A stretch of 64,000 bases of DNA from UBA1366 sp047602575 (GCA_047602575.1 JASGGY010000007.1:372001-436000), one strand, 5' to 3'. Counted from the first letter of the stretch, positions 49,411-58,570 are shown. Made by a program: numbers and translations. The notes: a model not told the origin generated them from the letters alone.

Positions 49411-49929
49411 CTATGCGCTTTTGCGGAGTGTTTTTCTGATTTTTGCGGCAATGTGGGAGGAAAATTCAAGTGCTGCGGAGCATTTGTCTACCAGCACGAT
49501 GATGTAGGTTTCCGCGTATTTCGGGGGGCGGATTGTCATCGGCCACATATGCTTGACGATGATGTCCTCCTCGCGCAGCGACAGGTCGAAGCTTTCGCGC
49601 GCGTTTGCGAGTGCGATTTTCGGATGGCGGGAAACGTGAACCTTGTCGCCCTTTTGCTTCTCCACGTCGCGCCAGTCGTATAAATACAGGTCGTGGAGCA
49701 AGCCGCCGCGCGCCGCGGATTTGGAATTGAGCTTGAGCTTCCGGGCGATGAGATAGTTGTAGTAGGCGACGTTTAAGCAGTGCTGGAAGCAGGTTGTGCT
49801 GTAATGGTGGCGGAAATTGCGCATTTCGTTGACGATGTCGCTGTCTAAAAGGTCGCTGATAAAGCCGTAGAATTCGGCGGTTTTTTCGTTGTTGGTAATG
49901 GAATAGCGCGAGCCAAGGGCTTTGAGCAT
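49411..49929 (-). CDS. HD-domain phosphohydrolase
   Basis: A 172-residue HD-superfamily protein. The metal ligands are spread as His in TTCFQHCLNVAYYNYLIA, the HD pair in ARGGLLHDLYLYDW (about residue 78), and a later His in VKHMWPMTIRPPKY. Such proteins hydrolyse nucleotides or similar phosphate esters. The start at 49929 gives an 8-nt gap to AAAGGA; a longer frame from 50019 lacks a ribosome site. It is the last gene of the minus-strand group with radical SAM, UPF0210 and UPF0237 genes, although 120 nt separate it from the next. Confidence 0.85.
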   Translation of the reverse strand: MLKALGSRYSITNNEKTAEFYGFISDLLDSDIVNEMRNFRHHYSTTCFQHCLNVAYYNYLIARKLKLNSKSAARGGLLHDLYLYDWRDVEKQKGDKVHVSRHPKIALANARESFDLSLREEDIIVKHMWPMTIRPPKYAETYIIVLVDKCSAALEFSSHIAAKIRKTLRKSA

Positions 49930-50049
49930 CGGGCATGATCCTTTCCGTTGTTGAAAATACGGGCGCTTTTTCTCTACCGCGCCAAGATATATTGTAACTG
50001 ATTTCACAGAGAAAGTCAAAGTGAAAATGTGACAATTTTTTGCTTAAAA

Positions 50050-51003
50050 TTACACAATTTTCGTAGGTTTTTCCGACGAAAATGCCGGAACATACCGTGC
50101 GTCCGCCGCCGTTCGCTCCTGAAACCAGCCGTTGAATCCGGCTTCGCAGACTTTTCCTGCAACGGCGTTGTATTCAAATGTTGCGGTTTTCCGTGAAAGG
50201 GCAGGAAATTTGGTTGAATTTTCAATCGAGAAATATTGGTTCATAAGGCTGATTAAGAGCATTTTTATACCAAAATTTTCTTTTAAGCGCGCAATAATCT
50301 CAAAGCTGTCGCGCCGGTGGGTGGGCAGAACGAGATGCCGGACGATCACGCCTTTTTTCAGCAAGCCGTTTTCAAACACCGGCGCGCCCGTGATGGCAAG
50401 CATTGCCGCGACAGACGCCAGTGCTTTTTCAAAATAATCCGCCGCCCCGCAGTAGGATTTGGCAATGTCGGGCGAGTAGAATTTCACATCCGGCAGAAAA
50501 ATGTCCACGAAAGGTGCGATGAGTGCGAGCGTTTCGGGGCTTTCATAGCCGCCGCAGTTGTAAACAACCGGGATCGTCAGCCGCGTTTTCACCGCCGCGA
50601 GTGCCTGCGCGATGGACGGCGCAAAGTGGGTCGGGGTCACGAGGTTGATGTTGTGCGCGCCTTTTTCCTGCAAATCAAGAAAAATCTGTGCAAGCTCATC
50701 GGTTGTGACAGCATAGCCCATATGCGCCTGTGAAATCGCGTGATTCTGGCAGAACACGCACCCCAGCCCGCAGCCGGAAAAGAACACCGTTCCCGCGCCG
50801 TTCGTGCCGCTGATGCAGGGTTCTTCCCATTGGTGCAGGTCAGCGCGAGCGATTTTGATTTCGCTCGTCATGCCGCACAAGCCGGTTTCGCCCGTCGTGC
50901 GGTTTACGCCGCAGGCGCGGGGACAGAGCGTGCAGTTTTTATAGAAATCATCGGCAGCGGAGCGGTTCTGTTCGAGCCGTTGTGTTGTGAAGTGATGCTT
51001 CAT
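50050..51003 (-). CDS. Radical SAM protein, PFL-activating-enzyme-like
   Basis: A 317-residue protein. The radical SAM cluster motif CxxxCxxC is seen in FFSGCGLGCVFCQNHAIS. An N-terminal Cys-rich segment (CTLCPRACGVNR...GLCG) probably binds a second iron-sulfur cluster. It matches the COG1313-type relatives of pyruvate-formate-lyase activase. Its target may be a glycyl-radical enzyme or other substrate. It starts directly at the stop codon of the UPF0210 gene (no gap), which supports joint translation. Confidence 0.9.
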   Translation of the reverse strand: MKHHFTTQRLEQNRSAADDFYKNCTLCPRACGVNRTTGETGLCGMTSEIKIARADLHQWEEPCISGTNGAGTVFFSGCGLGCVFCQNHAISQAHMGYAVTTDELAQIFLDLQEKGAHNINLVTPTHFAPSIAQALAAVKTRLTIPVVYNCGGYESPETLALIAPFVDIFLPDVKFYSPDIAKSYCGAADYFEKALASVAAMLAITGAPVFENGLLKKGVIVRHLVLPTHRRDSFEIIARLKENFGIKMLLISLMNQYFSIENSTKFPALSRKTATFEYNAVAGKVCEAGFNGWFQERTAADARYVPAFSSEKPTKIV

Positions 51004-52359
51004 CTAGTTTTTAAGCGAATGCAGGGGCGCGGGAATCTGACCGCCGCGGTTGATGAATTTCGATGCGGAGCGCTTGTTGAGCGGCATCACAGGGCCGCAG
51101 CCGAACAGCCCACCCCAGTCCAGCTCGTCGCCCACATCCATGCCGATGGCGGGGATCACGCGCACGGCGGTGGTTTTGGAGTTGACCATGCCGATGGCGG
51201 CTTCGTCGGCGATGATGGCGGCGATGGTGTCCGCCGTTGTGTCACCGGGAATAACAATCATATCAAGCCCCACCGAGCAGACGGCGGTCATTGCCTCGAG
51301 CTTTTCGATGGTGATCGCACCCTCTCGCGCTGCGGAAATCATACCGGCATCCTCCGACACAGGGATGAACGCGCCGGAAAGCCCGCCGATGCGCGAGCAA
51401 GCCATGACACCGCCCTTTTTCACCGCGTCGTTGAGCAGTGCGAGTGCTGCGGTTGTGCCGTGTGTGCCGCATTTTTCCAAGCCGATTTCTTCTAAAATAT
51501 GCGCCACGCTATCGCCGACCGCCGGTGTGGGCGCGAGCGACAAGTCCACAATGCCGAACGGCACGCCCAGCCGCTCGGAGGCGGTTACGCCAACCAGCTG
51601 ACCGACGCGCGTGATTTTATAAGCGGTTTTTTTGATGATGTCGGAAATCTGCGTGATGTCCGCGTCAGGGTATTTTGCCAGCGCCGCGCGCACCACACCC
51701 GGTCCGGAAACACCTACATTGATCATACAGTCCGGCTCGCCGACACCGTGGAAAGCACCCGCCATGAACGGATTGTCCTCCACCGCGTTGCAGAACACAA
51801 CGAGCTTTGCGGCGCCGAAGCAAGCCTTATCGACGGTTTTCTCCGCTGCTTCCCGGACGATTTGCCCCATGAGCTTGCAGGCGTCGAGGTTGATGCCGGT
51901 TTTGGTCGAGCCGACGTTGACCGACGAGCAGACGCGTTCGGTCACGCGCAGCGCTTCGGGGATGGACTTGATGAGCTCATAATCGCCCGCCGAAAAGCCC
52001 TTCTGCACCAGCGCGGAATAGCCGCCGATGAGGTTGACGCCGACTTCCTTTGCGGCGCGGTCCATGGCGAGCGCGATTTTCACCGGATCGCCGGAGGATG
52101 CCGCCGTGATGATTGCCGCCGGTGTGACGGAAAGCCGCTTGTTGATGATGGGAACGCCGAATTCCTTTTCGATGTCCTCACCCACACGGACGAGCCGTGC
52201 CGCGCGGGAGGTGATTTTGTCGTAAACCTTCGCGCACGCCTTGTCCATATCCGCGTCGATGCAGTCAAGCAGGGAAATGCCCATGGTGATGGTGCGGATG
52301 TCAAGGCACTCGTCCTGAATCATGCGGATGGTTTCGAGAATATCATAAGCGTTAAGCAT
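51004..52359 (-). CDS. UPF0210 (DUF711) PFL-like family protein
   Basis: A 451-residue protein with the conserved UPF0210 features: DECLDIRTITMGISLLDC near the start, NLIGGYSALVQKGFS, AVEDNPFMAGAFHGVGEPDC and CGTHGTTAALALLNDAVKKGG. The fold is related to pyruvate formate-lyase, but I do not see the C-terminal glycyl-radical motif, so radical catalysis is unproven. It is in an operon with UPF0237 (ACT) upstream, 24 nt away, and radical SAM downstream, 0 nt away. The ACT and UPF0210 pair is conserved in many Firmicutes; its function is unknown. Confidence 0.93.
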   Translation of the reverse strand: MLNAYDILETIRMIQDECLDIRTITMGISLLDCIDADMDKACAKVYDKITSRAARLVRVGEDIEKEFGVPIINKRLSVTPAAIITAASSGDPVKIALAMDRAAKEVGVNLIGGYSALVQKGFSAGDYELIKSIPEALRVTERVCSSVNVGSTKTGINLDACKLMGQIVREAAEKTVDKACFGAAKLVVFCNAVEDNPFMAGAFHGVGEPDCMINVGVSGPGVVRAALAKYPDADITQISDIIKKTAYKITRVGQLVGVTASERLGVPFGIVDLSLAPTPAVGDSVAHILEEIGLEKCGTHGTTAALALLNDAVKKGGVMACSRIGGLSGAFIPVSEDAGMISAAREGAITIEKLEAMTAVCSVGLDMIVIPGDTTADTIAAIIADEAAIGMVNSKTTAVRVIPAIGMDVGDELDWGGLFGCGPVMPLNKRSASKFINRGGQIPAPLHSLKN

Positions 52360-52383
52360 GTAAAAACCCTTTCTATCTCGTGG

Positions 52384-52653
52384 TCAGATGTGGTGCATAC
52401 AGTTGAAAATATCCTCGTGCATGGTGTGGATGGATAAATTCATCGTTCGCCCGAGTTCCGCCAGCGCGTCGGACAGCGCAGGCAGGGGTGTGTTGATTTT
52501 TGAAATATCAACCAGCATGATCATCGCGAACATATCCTGTAACACCGACTGTGTCACCTCGATGACATTTGCGTTGTGCGTGGCGCATTCCGTGCTGACT
52601 TTTGCGAGAATGCCGATGGCATCCTTTCCGATCACCGTGATAACCGCTCTCAT
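52384..52653 (-). CDS. UPF0237 ACT-domain protein
   Basis: An 89-residue single ACT domain (MRAVITVIGKDAIGILAKVSTECATHNANVIEV...), typical of GcvR-like small regulators that bind amino acids. The start at 52653 is the canonical family start; a longer frame from 52713 adds unrelated residues. It is the first gene of the minus-strand operon with UPF0210 and radical SAM. It may be an amino-acid-binding regulatory subunit for the UPF0210 protein. Confidence 0.93.
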   Translation of the reverse strand: MRAVITVIGKDAIGILAKVSTECATHNANVIEVTQSVLQDMFAMIMLVDISKINTPLPALSDALAELGRTMNLSIHTMHEDIFNCMHHI

Positions 52654-52774
52654 TTGACGACCACCAATCCCTTTGTTAAAATACACAGATAATAAGATAC
52701 ATACTTGTACCATTATAACATAACACGCCGAAAAAGCATAGGCTTGAAAGCAACAATTTTGTTACTATTTTTTG

Positions 52775-52803
52775 TTGAGTTTCTGTCAGAAATGCGCTAT
52801 AAT
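52775..52803 (+). promoter_or_regulatory. Sigma-A promoter of the histidinol-phosphatase gene
   Basis: TTGAGT, 17-nt spacer, TATAAT, 65 nt before the ATG. Confidence 0.7.
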
Positions 52804-52868
52804 GAGAGAATGGTATTTTGTAGCGAAAAACGCAGCCAATTTCACTTTCATCCTACAAGGAGGAACAT

Positions 52869-53753
52869 ATGGAACTCACAAAACTGACCGATCTTCACAC
52901 CCACACAAGCTTTTCGCCGGATTCGTCGGAGGATATTTATAATATGTGCGCCCGCGCGGCGGAGCTGGGGCTTGCGGCTTACGCGGTAACGGATCACTGC
53001 GAATGCAACACATGGTACGAAAAGCGCCGCTACAGCGTGGAGCAGCTCAAGGGCTTTTCGCAGCGGTACGCGCATCTGTACGCGTTCGGCTTTAAAGATA
53101 CCTACGAGAAATCCGTGACCGAAACGCTGCGGATGAAGGAGCTGTTTGACGGACGGCTCAACCTTCTCTGCGGCATTGAGCTTGGGCAAGCGACTGCGGA
53201 CACGGAAGCTGCGGACTATGTTGCAGCCGACAAACGGTTGGATTTTGTCATCGGCTCGATGCACCAGCTGCCCGGCTGGGATGATTTTGCGTTTATCAAT
53301 TTCTCACGCATGAGCGATAAGAAGATTCAGTTTCTCGCGGGTAAGTATTTTGAGGAAGTGCTTAAATTATGCCAGTGGGGGAAATTCGACGTGCTGGGAC
53401 ACCTGACGTACATTCTGCGTTATATTGAGGGAAAGTACAAACGCACGGTGAACATGGCGGCGTTCGAGGAGCTCATCCGCGCGATTTTCAGCGCCGTCAT
53501 CGCCCGCGGCAAGGGCATCGAGATCAACACCTCCGGCTTGCGGCAGAGCTACGGGCGGACGTTCCCGGATATAGCACTCGTCCGGCTTTACCGCTCAATG
53601 GGCGGGGAAATCCTCACCATCGGCTCTGACGCGCACTGCGTTCCGGATCTGGGTAAGGGAATTGAGCAGGGGGCTGCGCTTGCAAAGGAAGCGGGCTTCC
53701 GCTTTCTCACGTATTTTAAAAACCGCAAGCCGGAATTTCTCAGGATTCCGTAA
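52869..53753 (+). CDS. PHP-domain histidinol-phosphatase (HisJ/HisK-like)
   Basis: A 294-residue PHP phosphoesterase. Metal-binding motifs are DLHTHTSFSPDS at the N-terminus, VTDHCE, the FVIGSMHQL loop, FDVLGHLTYILRY and the final GSDAHCVPDLG. This matches HisJ-type histidinol-phosphate phosphatase, the penultimate step of histidine synthesis. No other his genes are adjacent, so a different phosphoester is possible. AAGGAGG precedes the ATG. Length is normal. Confidence 0.9.
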   Translation: MELTKLTDLHTHTSFSPDSSEDIYNMCARAAELGLAAYAVTDHCECNTWYEKRRYSVEQLKGFSQRYAHLYAFGFKDTYEKSVTETLRMKELFDGRLNLLCGIELGQATADTEAADYVAADKRLDFVIGSMHQLPGWDDFAFINFSRMSDKKIQFLAGKYFEEVLKLCQWGKFDVLGHLTYILRYIEGKYKRTVNMAAFEELIRAIFSAVIARGKGIEINTSGLRQSYGRTFPDIALVRLYRSMGGEILTIGSDAHCVPDLGKGIEQGAALAKEAGFRFLTYFKNRKPEFLRIP

Positions 53754-53801
53754 GTCGCTTTGCCGGTCGGGCGCGGCATTTGCAGTTTCTTTGCTTATTT
53801 T

Positions 53802-53843
53802 TTGCACGGCGGGGTGGTTTTGCCGTGCAATGCTTGTTATAAT
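53802..53843 (+). promoter_or_regulatory. 9-bp inverted repeat upstream of a -10 box
   Basis: TTGCACGGC at 53802-53810 and its exact complement at 53822-53830, followed by TATAAT at 53838-53843, 65 nt before the response-regulator start. The dyad covers the -35 region, where no -35 hexamer is clear. It may be an operator, or simply a terminator of the PHP gene lacking a T run. Confidence 0.4.
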
Positions 53844-53908
53844 AAATGTGGAATGATTGCAGAGAAACCGGAGAGGAGGCGCGCTGTGCGGAAACGGTGC
53901 GGGGAACG

Positions 53909-54565
53909 ATGAAAATCCTGATTGTGGAGGACGACGAGAACATCTCGAAGATGATCACCTGTGCGCTGTCGATTGTCGGCTATGAGAGCGAGGCGTGCTT
54001 TGACGGTGCGCAGGCGGTCACGCGCGCGGAAAGCCTGCTGCCGGATTTAATCCTGCTGGATGTGATGCTGCCGGGCATGGACGGCTTTGTGGTGATGGAG
54101 CGCATCCGGCATCTGGGGATACCGGTGATTTTTCTCACCGCGATGCAGGAAGTGACCGACAAGGTGCGCGGGCTGAAGCTGGGGGCGGACGACTATATCG
54201 TCAAGCCCTTTGAAGCAGTGGAGCTGCTCGCGCGGATTGAGGTTGTGCTGCGCCGCTCGAAAAAAAGCGCGTGCATCCTAACCTTCGGCGAAATCACTGT
54301 CAACATCGACGAGCACACCGCGCGCAGCGGCGAAACGCTTGTGGCGCTCACGCCCAAGGAATTCGATGTTCTGGTGTTCTTCCTGCGCAATATCAACATC
54401 GCCCTGACCAGAGAGCGGCTGCTTTCCGCAGTGTGGGGGTATGAATTTGCCGGTGAAAGCCGGACGGTAGACATCCACGTGCAGCAGGTGCGCAGAAAAA
54501 TGAAGCTGAAAAACCGGCTGGTAACCATCCCCAAGCTCGGCTACCGGTTGGAAAGCGGCAGATAG
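53909..54565 (+). CDS. OmpR-family response regulator
   Basis: A 218-residue regulator. The receiver (1-118) has VEDDEN, phospho-acceptor Asp in LLDVMLPGMDG, and Lys in VKPFE. The winged helix (about 125-217) has LTPKEFDVLVFFLRN and PKLGYRLE. The start at 53909 follows GCGGGGAACG; a longer frame from 53846 covers the promoter region. Its kinase lies 268 nt downstream, with repeat copy 4 between them, an unusual gap for a cognate pair. Confidence 0.93.
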   Translation: MKILIVEDDENISKMITCALSIVGYESEACFDGAQAVTRAESLLPDLILLDVMLPGMDGFVVMERIRHLGIPVIFLTAMQEVTDKVRGLKLGADDYIVKPFEAVELLARIEVVLRRSKKSACILTFGEITVNIDEHTARSGETLVALTPKEFDVLVFFLRNINIALTRERLLSAVWGYEFAGESRTVDIHVQQVRRKMKLKNRLVTIPKLGYRLESGR

Positions 54566-54590
54566 CAACTCAGACTTTCGATATAGCCTA

Positions 54591-54680
54591 GTCAGGGGGC
54601 GCCGCCCGTGCTGCCGCGCACGGCAGCATCGACACACTCCTGCCAAAGGGTGCATGCACCCTTTGGAAACCCGTTGTTTT
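54591..54680 (-). repeat. Dispersed palindromic element, copy 4 (inverted)
   Basis: GTCAGGGGGCGCCGCC, then an inserted hairpin GTGCTGCCGCGCACGGCAGCA, CGACACACTCCTG, the perfect palindrome CCAAAGGGTGCATGCACCCTTTGG split as arms of 12 nt at 54643-54666, and AAACCCGTTGTTTT, the complement of the start of copy 1. It sits between the response-regulator and kinase genes. Confidence 0.85.
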
Positions 54681-54833
54681 ATGGCTTATAAATCGCTTTA
54701 ATTTACAGATTTGTGCTTTCGCTGCCACTTCGTGATTTCATTTAGGTGCTCAAAAATGAGTTTATATTCTATCTTCAGCCTGGGCGGCAGACTGCCGAAA
54801 GCGACTGCTTGTCGGAAAAAAGGGGGGCGGATT

Positions 54834-56286
54834 GTGCGGCTTTGGCAGAAACTGTTCCTGCTGACGATGCTGATTGTGACGGCGGCGGCGGATGTGACAT
54901 CGCTGCTGGTGATACAGAACAGCCATCGGCTGAGCCTAGCGCGCGAAAAAAAAGCATTCCGCCGCGACCTATGCGTATCTGACGGCGGAGCTTGCGTCCG
55001 CTGCTGCGTTTTCGCGTTTACAAATCAGCGAGATTCTGCTGGACAAGACAGAAACCGACGCAGCCTGCGCGGCGTTCTTAAAGGAAATGACGCTTGAGGG
55101 AACGCAGGCGCTGCTGCTTGACGCGGATCAAAAAACCGTCGCGCAGGTCGGCGGAAAAACGCCCGCACTTGCCGTGCCGCTGCTTGACGGGACTGATGCA
55201 GGAACGACCTACACCATTGTGCGGGAGAACGCGGGCGCGCATTACACGCTGACCTACGGCGCGGTGCGGCTGGAGGAGATGACCTATTATTTTCTCATCG
55301 CCGCGGACATCAACGATGTGTTTTCCATGCGCACCCGCCAGCTGGAAACCGCCGGAATCGCGGGCGCGGGGATTTCAGCCGGTGCGGCGGTGCTGCTGCT
55401 GACGATCTCCGTGGCGCTGACAAGGCCGCTGCGCCGGATGAATGCGGCGACGCGCGCCATTGCACGCGGTGAATATCACCGGCGTGTGCGCGAAACCGGC
55501 AGTGCGGAGTTCACAGCGCTCGCGCAGAACATGAACGCGATGGCGCAGGCGGTGGAGGAAACGGTTCTGGCACTCGAGAAAACCGCGGAGGACAGAAAGA
55601 TTTTCATCGCCAATTTCGCGCACGAGATGAAAACGCCGCTGACCTCAATCATGGGCTTTGCGGACATTCTGCGCGTAAAGAAAAAGGTTTCGGAGAAAGA
55701 GCTGCGCGAGTACGCGGGGATCATTGTGGACGAAACCAAACGGCTGCGGTCGCTTTCCTCAAAGCTGATGGAGCTGATTGCGGTCGGAAACACTGCGGTG
55801 AAGCTTGTGCCGATGAATCTGCGGGCGCTGCTGGTGGACATCGGCAACGCGCTCACGCCGATTCTGACGGCGGGGGAGCTGACGCTCGTCTGCCAGTCGC
55901 AGGACTGTGACATTCTGACGGACGCGGAGCTGTTCAAGTCGCTGATTTTCAACCTCGTTGACAACGCGATTAAGGCCTCGCCGCCGGGCGGTGAAATCCG
56001 CATCACATGCGAGGCGGTCGGGGCGCGTGTGCTTGTCACCGTCGCCGACAACGGCATCGGCATGAAGCAGGAGGACGTAAAGCGCGCGGACGAGCCTTTC
56101 TATATGGCGGACAAATCCCGCACACGCAAAGCCGGCGGCGCGGGTCTCGGGCTTGCGCTGTGCAAGGAAATCGCAAAGCTGCACGGGGGAACGCTCGAGA
56201 TCGAAAGCACACCGGACAAGGGCACGCGTGTGCGCTTCTCCGCGCAGACGACACAAAGCACAGGCGGGGAGGAGGACAACCGATGA
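54834..56286 (+). pseudogene. Sensor histidine kinase, frame broken in an A8 run
   Basis: Joined, the protein is about 483 residues. TM1 lies at about 8-28, the extracytoplasmic region is about 30-150, and TM2 plus HAMP follow near 165-245 (ISVALTRPLRRMN). The HisKA box is NFAHEMKTPLTSIMG and the ATPase domain has NLVDNAIKASPPGG and GAGLGLALCKEIAKLHGG. The break is at 54946-54953, eight A where seven keep the frame (LAREKKHSAATYAYL). It starts with GTG at 54834 after AGGGGGGCGG. It is the cognate kinase of the regulator at 53909, and the downstream exported protein overlaps its stop. The frame loss is probably an artefact. Confidence 0.85.
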
Positions 56287-57278
56287 AACGGAATGCGAAG
56301 GGCAGGATTGCCGGGGCGTTCACCATCGTTGCGGCTGCGGCGATCGCGGCGTCGGGGCTAAGCTTCTCGGCGGTCGCACAGCGGCTTCTTCCGGCGGACA
56401 GCGAAACATTGGTCAACCGCGCGGGCGCAATCACGCTGGGCTTTGCCGACACAGCGCCGGTGCTTTATCCGTGGAGCGATTACCGCGAGAGCGACACGCA
56501 AGCGTTTTCCGATGCGGTGGTGTCGGATAAAATAGCGGCTTATGTGAAACTGCTTTACGGTGAGGACATCGGCACGCTGCTCAACCGGCTGATCGGGGAA
56601 GGTTTGTCTGCCGTCGCACAGTGGGCACCGGCAGACAGTGCCGATTATTCCGCCGCGATGCGCGTGAATGTTGATACACAAGGTTATTACCTTAAGGATT
56701 TTGCCTATCAGAATACTACGGGGCAGGAAATGGTACTGGATTTTGCGATGGAAAACGCCGTGGTTGTGTATTTCCGTGTTCACGAAAAAGACGCTGTGCT
56801 TCCGGCGTTCACCGATGCGGAAATTCAGACGCAGGAGGACAGGTTTGACGGCGTCTACGAGTCGTTTCTCATCGCGGCGAAATCGGTGAAAACCGACTAT
56901 GTTCCGGGAAAATCAGACATTGACGCAATCTTCAAGGCTGATAACCCGGTGAGCGCGTTGTGGCGTACGCAGCGTCCGTTTTATTACAGCGGCTTTTTTT
57001 CTGAATTGCCAGTTCTGTTTGCTGAGCAGGATGCGGAGGTGTTCGCGAGTGAGGGACTGCTGTATCGCTCGGCATATTACGACAGCGTTGCAATCAATAA
57101 AGCCAATCCGTGGGCGAATGTAACCGACGCAGAAATGAACGATGACGAAGCGCAAGCTTATGAAACCGATGGGGTGCAGAATGATTTCTATTCTGTTCCG
57201 AGCGGTTCGATGCGGCTGATTACGATTTACAACCCCGTCACCGGCATCGCGGAGGGCTTTAGTTTACAGATGGAATAG
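56283..57278 (+). CDS. Exported protein of unknown function, co-translated with the kinase
   Basis: A 331-residue protein with a signal peptide or N-terminal membrane anchor (about 10-32), then a soluble extracytoplasmic domain rich in Asp and aromatic residues (LGFADTAPVLYPWSDYRE, YYSGFFSELPVLFA). No family recognised. It begins in the last codon of the histidine kinase gene (ATGA), so it belongs to that two-component unit, perhaps as an accessory sensor or a wall-active product. A longer frame from 56007 would overlap the kinase. Confidence 0.8.
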   Translation: MKRNAKGRIAGAFTIVAAAAIAASGLSFSAVAQRLLPADSETLVNRAGAITLGFADTAPVLYPWSDYRESDTQAFSDAVVSDKIAAYVKLLYGEDIGTLLNRLIGEGLSAVAQWAPADSADYSAAMRVNVDTQGYYLKDFAYQNTTGQEMVLDFAMENAVVVYFRVHEKDAVLPAFTDAEIQTQEDRFDGVYESFLIAAKSVKTDYVPGKSDIDAIFKADNPVSALWRTQRPFYYSGFFSELPVLFAEQDAEVFASEGLLYRSAYYDSVAINKANPWANVTDAEMNDDEAQAYETDGVQNDFYSVPSGSMRLITIYNPVTGIAEGFSLQME

Positions 57279-57379
57279 TCAATCCCAACACAGTTTTTGC
57301 AACTTTCTTGCTTTTCTTTGAATACTTGATGTATTGTGCCGTGTTATCCTTATTTCAGAAAGATAAGGAGGACACAGAA

Positions 57380-58513
57380 ATGGCGACGGTGGATTTTTCA
57401 AACCCTGTACAGTGTGTGGAATACGAGGCGTTTGTGGCGGCGCACGCAAACGGATGCTTTATGCAGTCGCTTAAGTGGGCGCGGGTGAAGCCGGACTGGG
57501 GGCATGAGGCGGTGCTGGTGCGCAACGCTGCGGGCGTTCCGGTGGCGGCGGCGTTGATTCTGATCAAAAAAGTACCCCTGCTGAAAACCTGTTTGTTCTA
57601 TCTCCCGCACGGACCGGTGTGGGATTACGGCGACGCGGCAGCATTTAACGCGGTGATCGCGGAGGTGCGTAAGCTGGCGCGAAGCTATCACGCTTACCGC
57701 TGCATCCTCGACCCGTTCATCACGGAGGGCGACACGGCTGTCATCGATGCGGTCAGAGCGGCGGGATTTTCGTTTAAGGCGGATGCGGCGGAGCTAACCA
57801 CCGTGCAGCCGCGCAACAACTATATGCTTTTTCTGCGCGGAAGAAGCGAGGAGCAGGTATTCGCCGCGTTCCACGGAAAGTGGCGCTATAACATCCGCGT
57901 CGCGCTGCGTCACAGCGTGGAATGCAGGGTCTGCGGCAAGGAAGCGCTCGACGATTTCTGCCGGCTGATGGAGGAAACCGGACAGCGCGATGGCTTTGCG
58001 GTGCGCAGCAAGGCATATTTCGCGCGGATGCTCGACGAACTGGGTGCGCATTGCCGGCTGTTCATGTGCTATCACGGCGATGAGGCGCTCTCGGGCGCGA
58101 TCACCACGCAGTATGCGGGCAAGACCTGTTATGTTTATGGCGCGTCCTCAAATGAACACCGCGACAAAATGCCGAATTATCTCATGCAATGGACGATGAT
58201 TCGCTGGGCAATCGAAAGCGGCGGCGAGGTGTATGATTTTCAGGGCATCCCGTTTTACACCGACGAAAACCACGCGAATTACGGCGTGTATCGGTTTAAG
58301 AAGGGCTTTTCCGGCGAGGTTGTGACCTATGCCGGCGAGTTCACCGAGAATTACAAGCCGGCGATTGCGGCGGTACTTAATGCACTGCTATATCTGCGTT
58401 GGCTCAAAGCCGACCTGCACCGCCGCAGGCTGATCCGCAAAAGCGCGCCGAAGAACCAGCGCGTCCGGAGAGAAGCAAGCAACCCGTCCGCATTGCAGGA
58501 ACAATGTACTTGA
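57380..58513 (+). CDS. FemAB-family peptidoglycan bridge aminoacyltransferase
   Basis: A 377-residue GNAT-like enzyme of the FemX/FemAB family. The N-terminal acceptor half starts with CFMQSLKWARVKPDWGHEAVLV. A central FHGKWRYNIRVA motif and a C-terminal half with LFMCYHGDEALSGAITTQYAGKTCYVYGASS and YDFQGIPFYTDENHANYGVYRFKKGF follow. These enzymes add amino acids from tRNA to the peptidoglycan stem or to similar acceptors. AAGGAGG at 57366-57372 sets the start at 57380; a frame from 57308 adds only upstream residues. A terminator follows. Confidence 0.92.
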   Translation: MATVDFSNPVQCVEYEAFVAAHANGCFMQSLKWARVKPDWGHEAVLVRNAAGVPVAAALILIKKVPLLKTCLFYLPHGPVWDYGDAAAFNAVIAEVRKLARSYHAYRCILDPFITEGDTAVIDAVRAAGFSFKADAAELTTVQPRNNYMLFLRGRSEEQVFAAFHGKWRYNIRVALRHSVECRVCGKEALDDFCRLMEETGQRDGFAVRSKAYFARMLDELGAHCRLFMCYHGDEALSGAITTQYAGKTCYVYGASSNEHRDKMPNYLMQWTMIRWAIESGGEVYDFQGIPFYTDENHANYGVYRFKKGFSGEVVTYAGEFTENYKPAIAAVLNALLYLRWLKADLHRRRLIRKSAPKNQRVRREASNPSALQEQCT

Positions 58514-58525
58514 TTCAATAAAACG

Positions 58526-58559
58526 AAAAGCCGCTCCTTGTTGATGGGAACGGCTTTTT
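58526..58559. terminator. Bidirectional terminator between the FemAB gene and lysC
   Basis: Stem AAAAGCCG/CGGCTTTT with a loop of about 16 nt and flanking A and T runs, serving two convergent genes. Confidence 0.8.
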
Positions 58560-58570
58560 GGTTCGACAAA

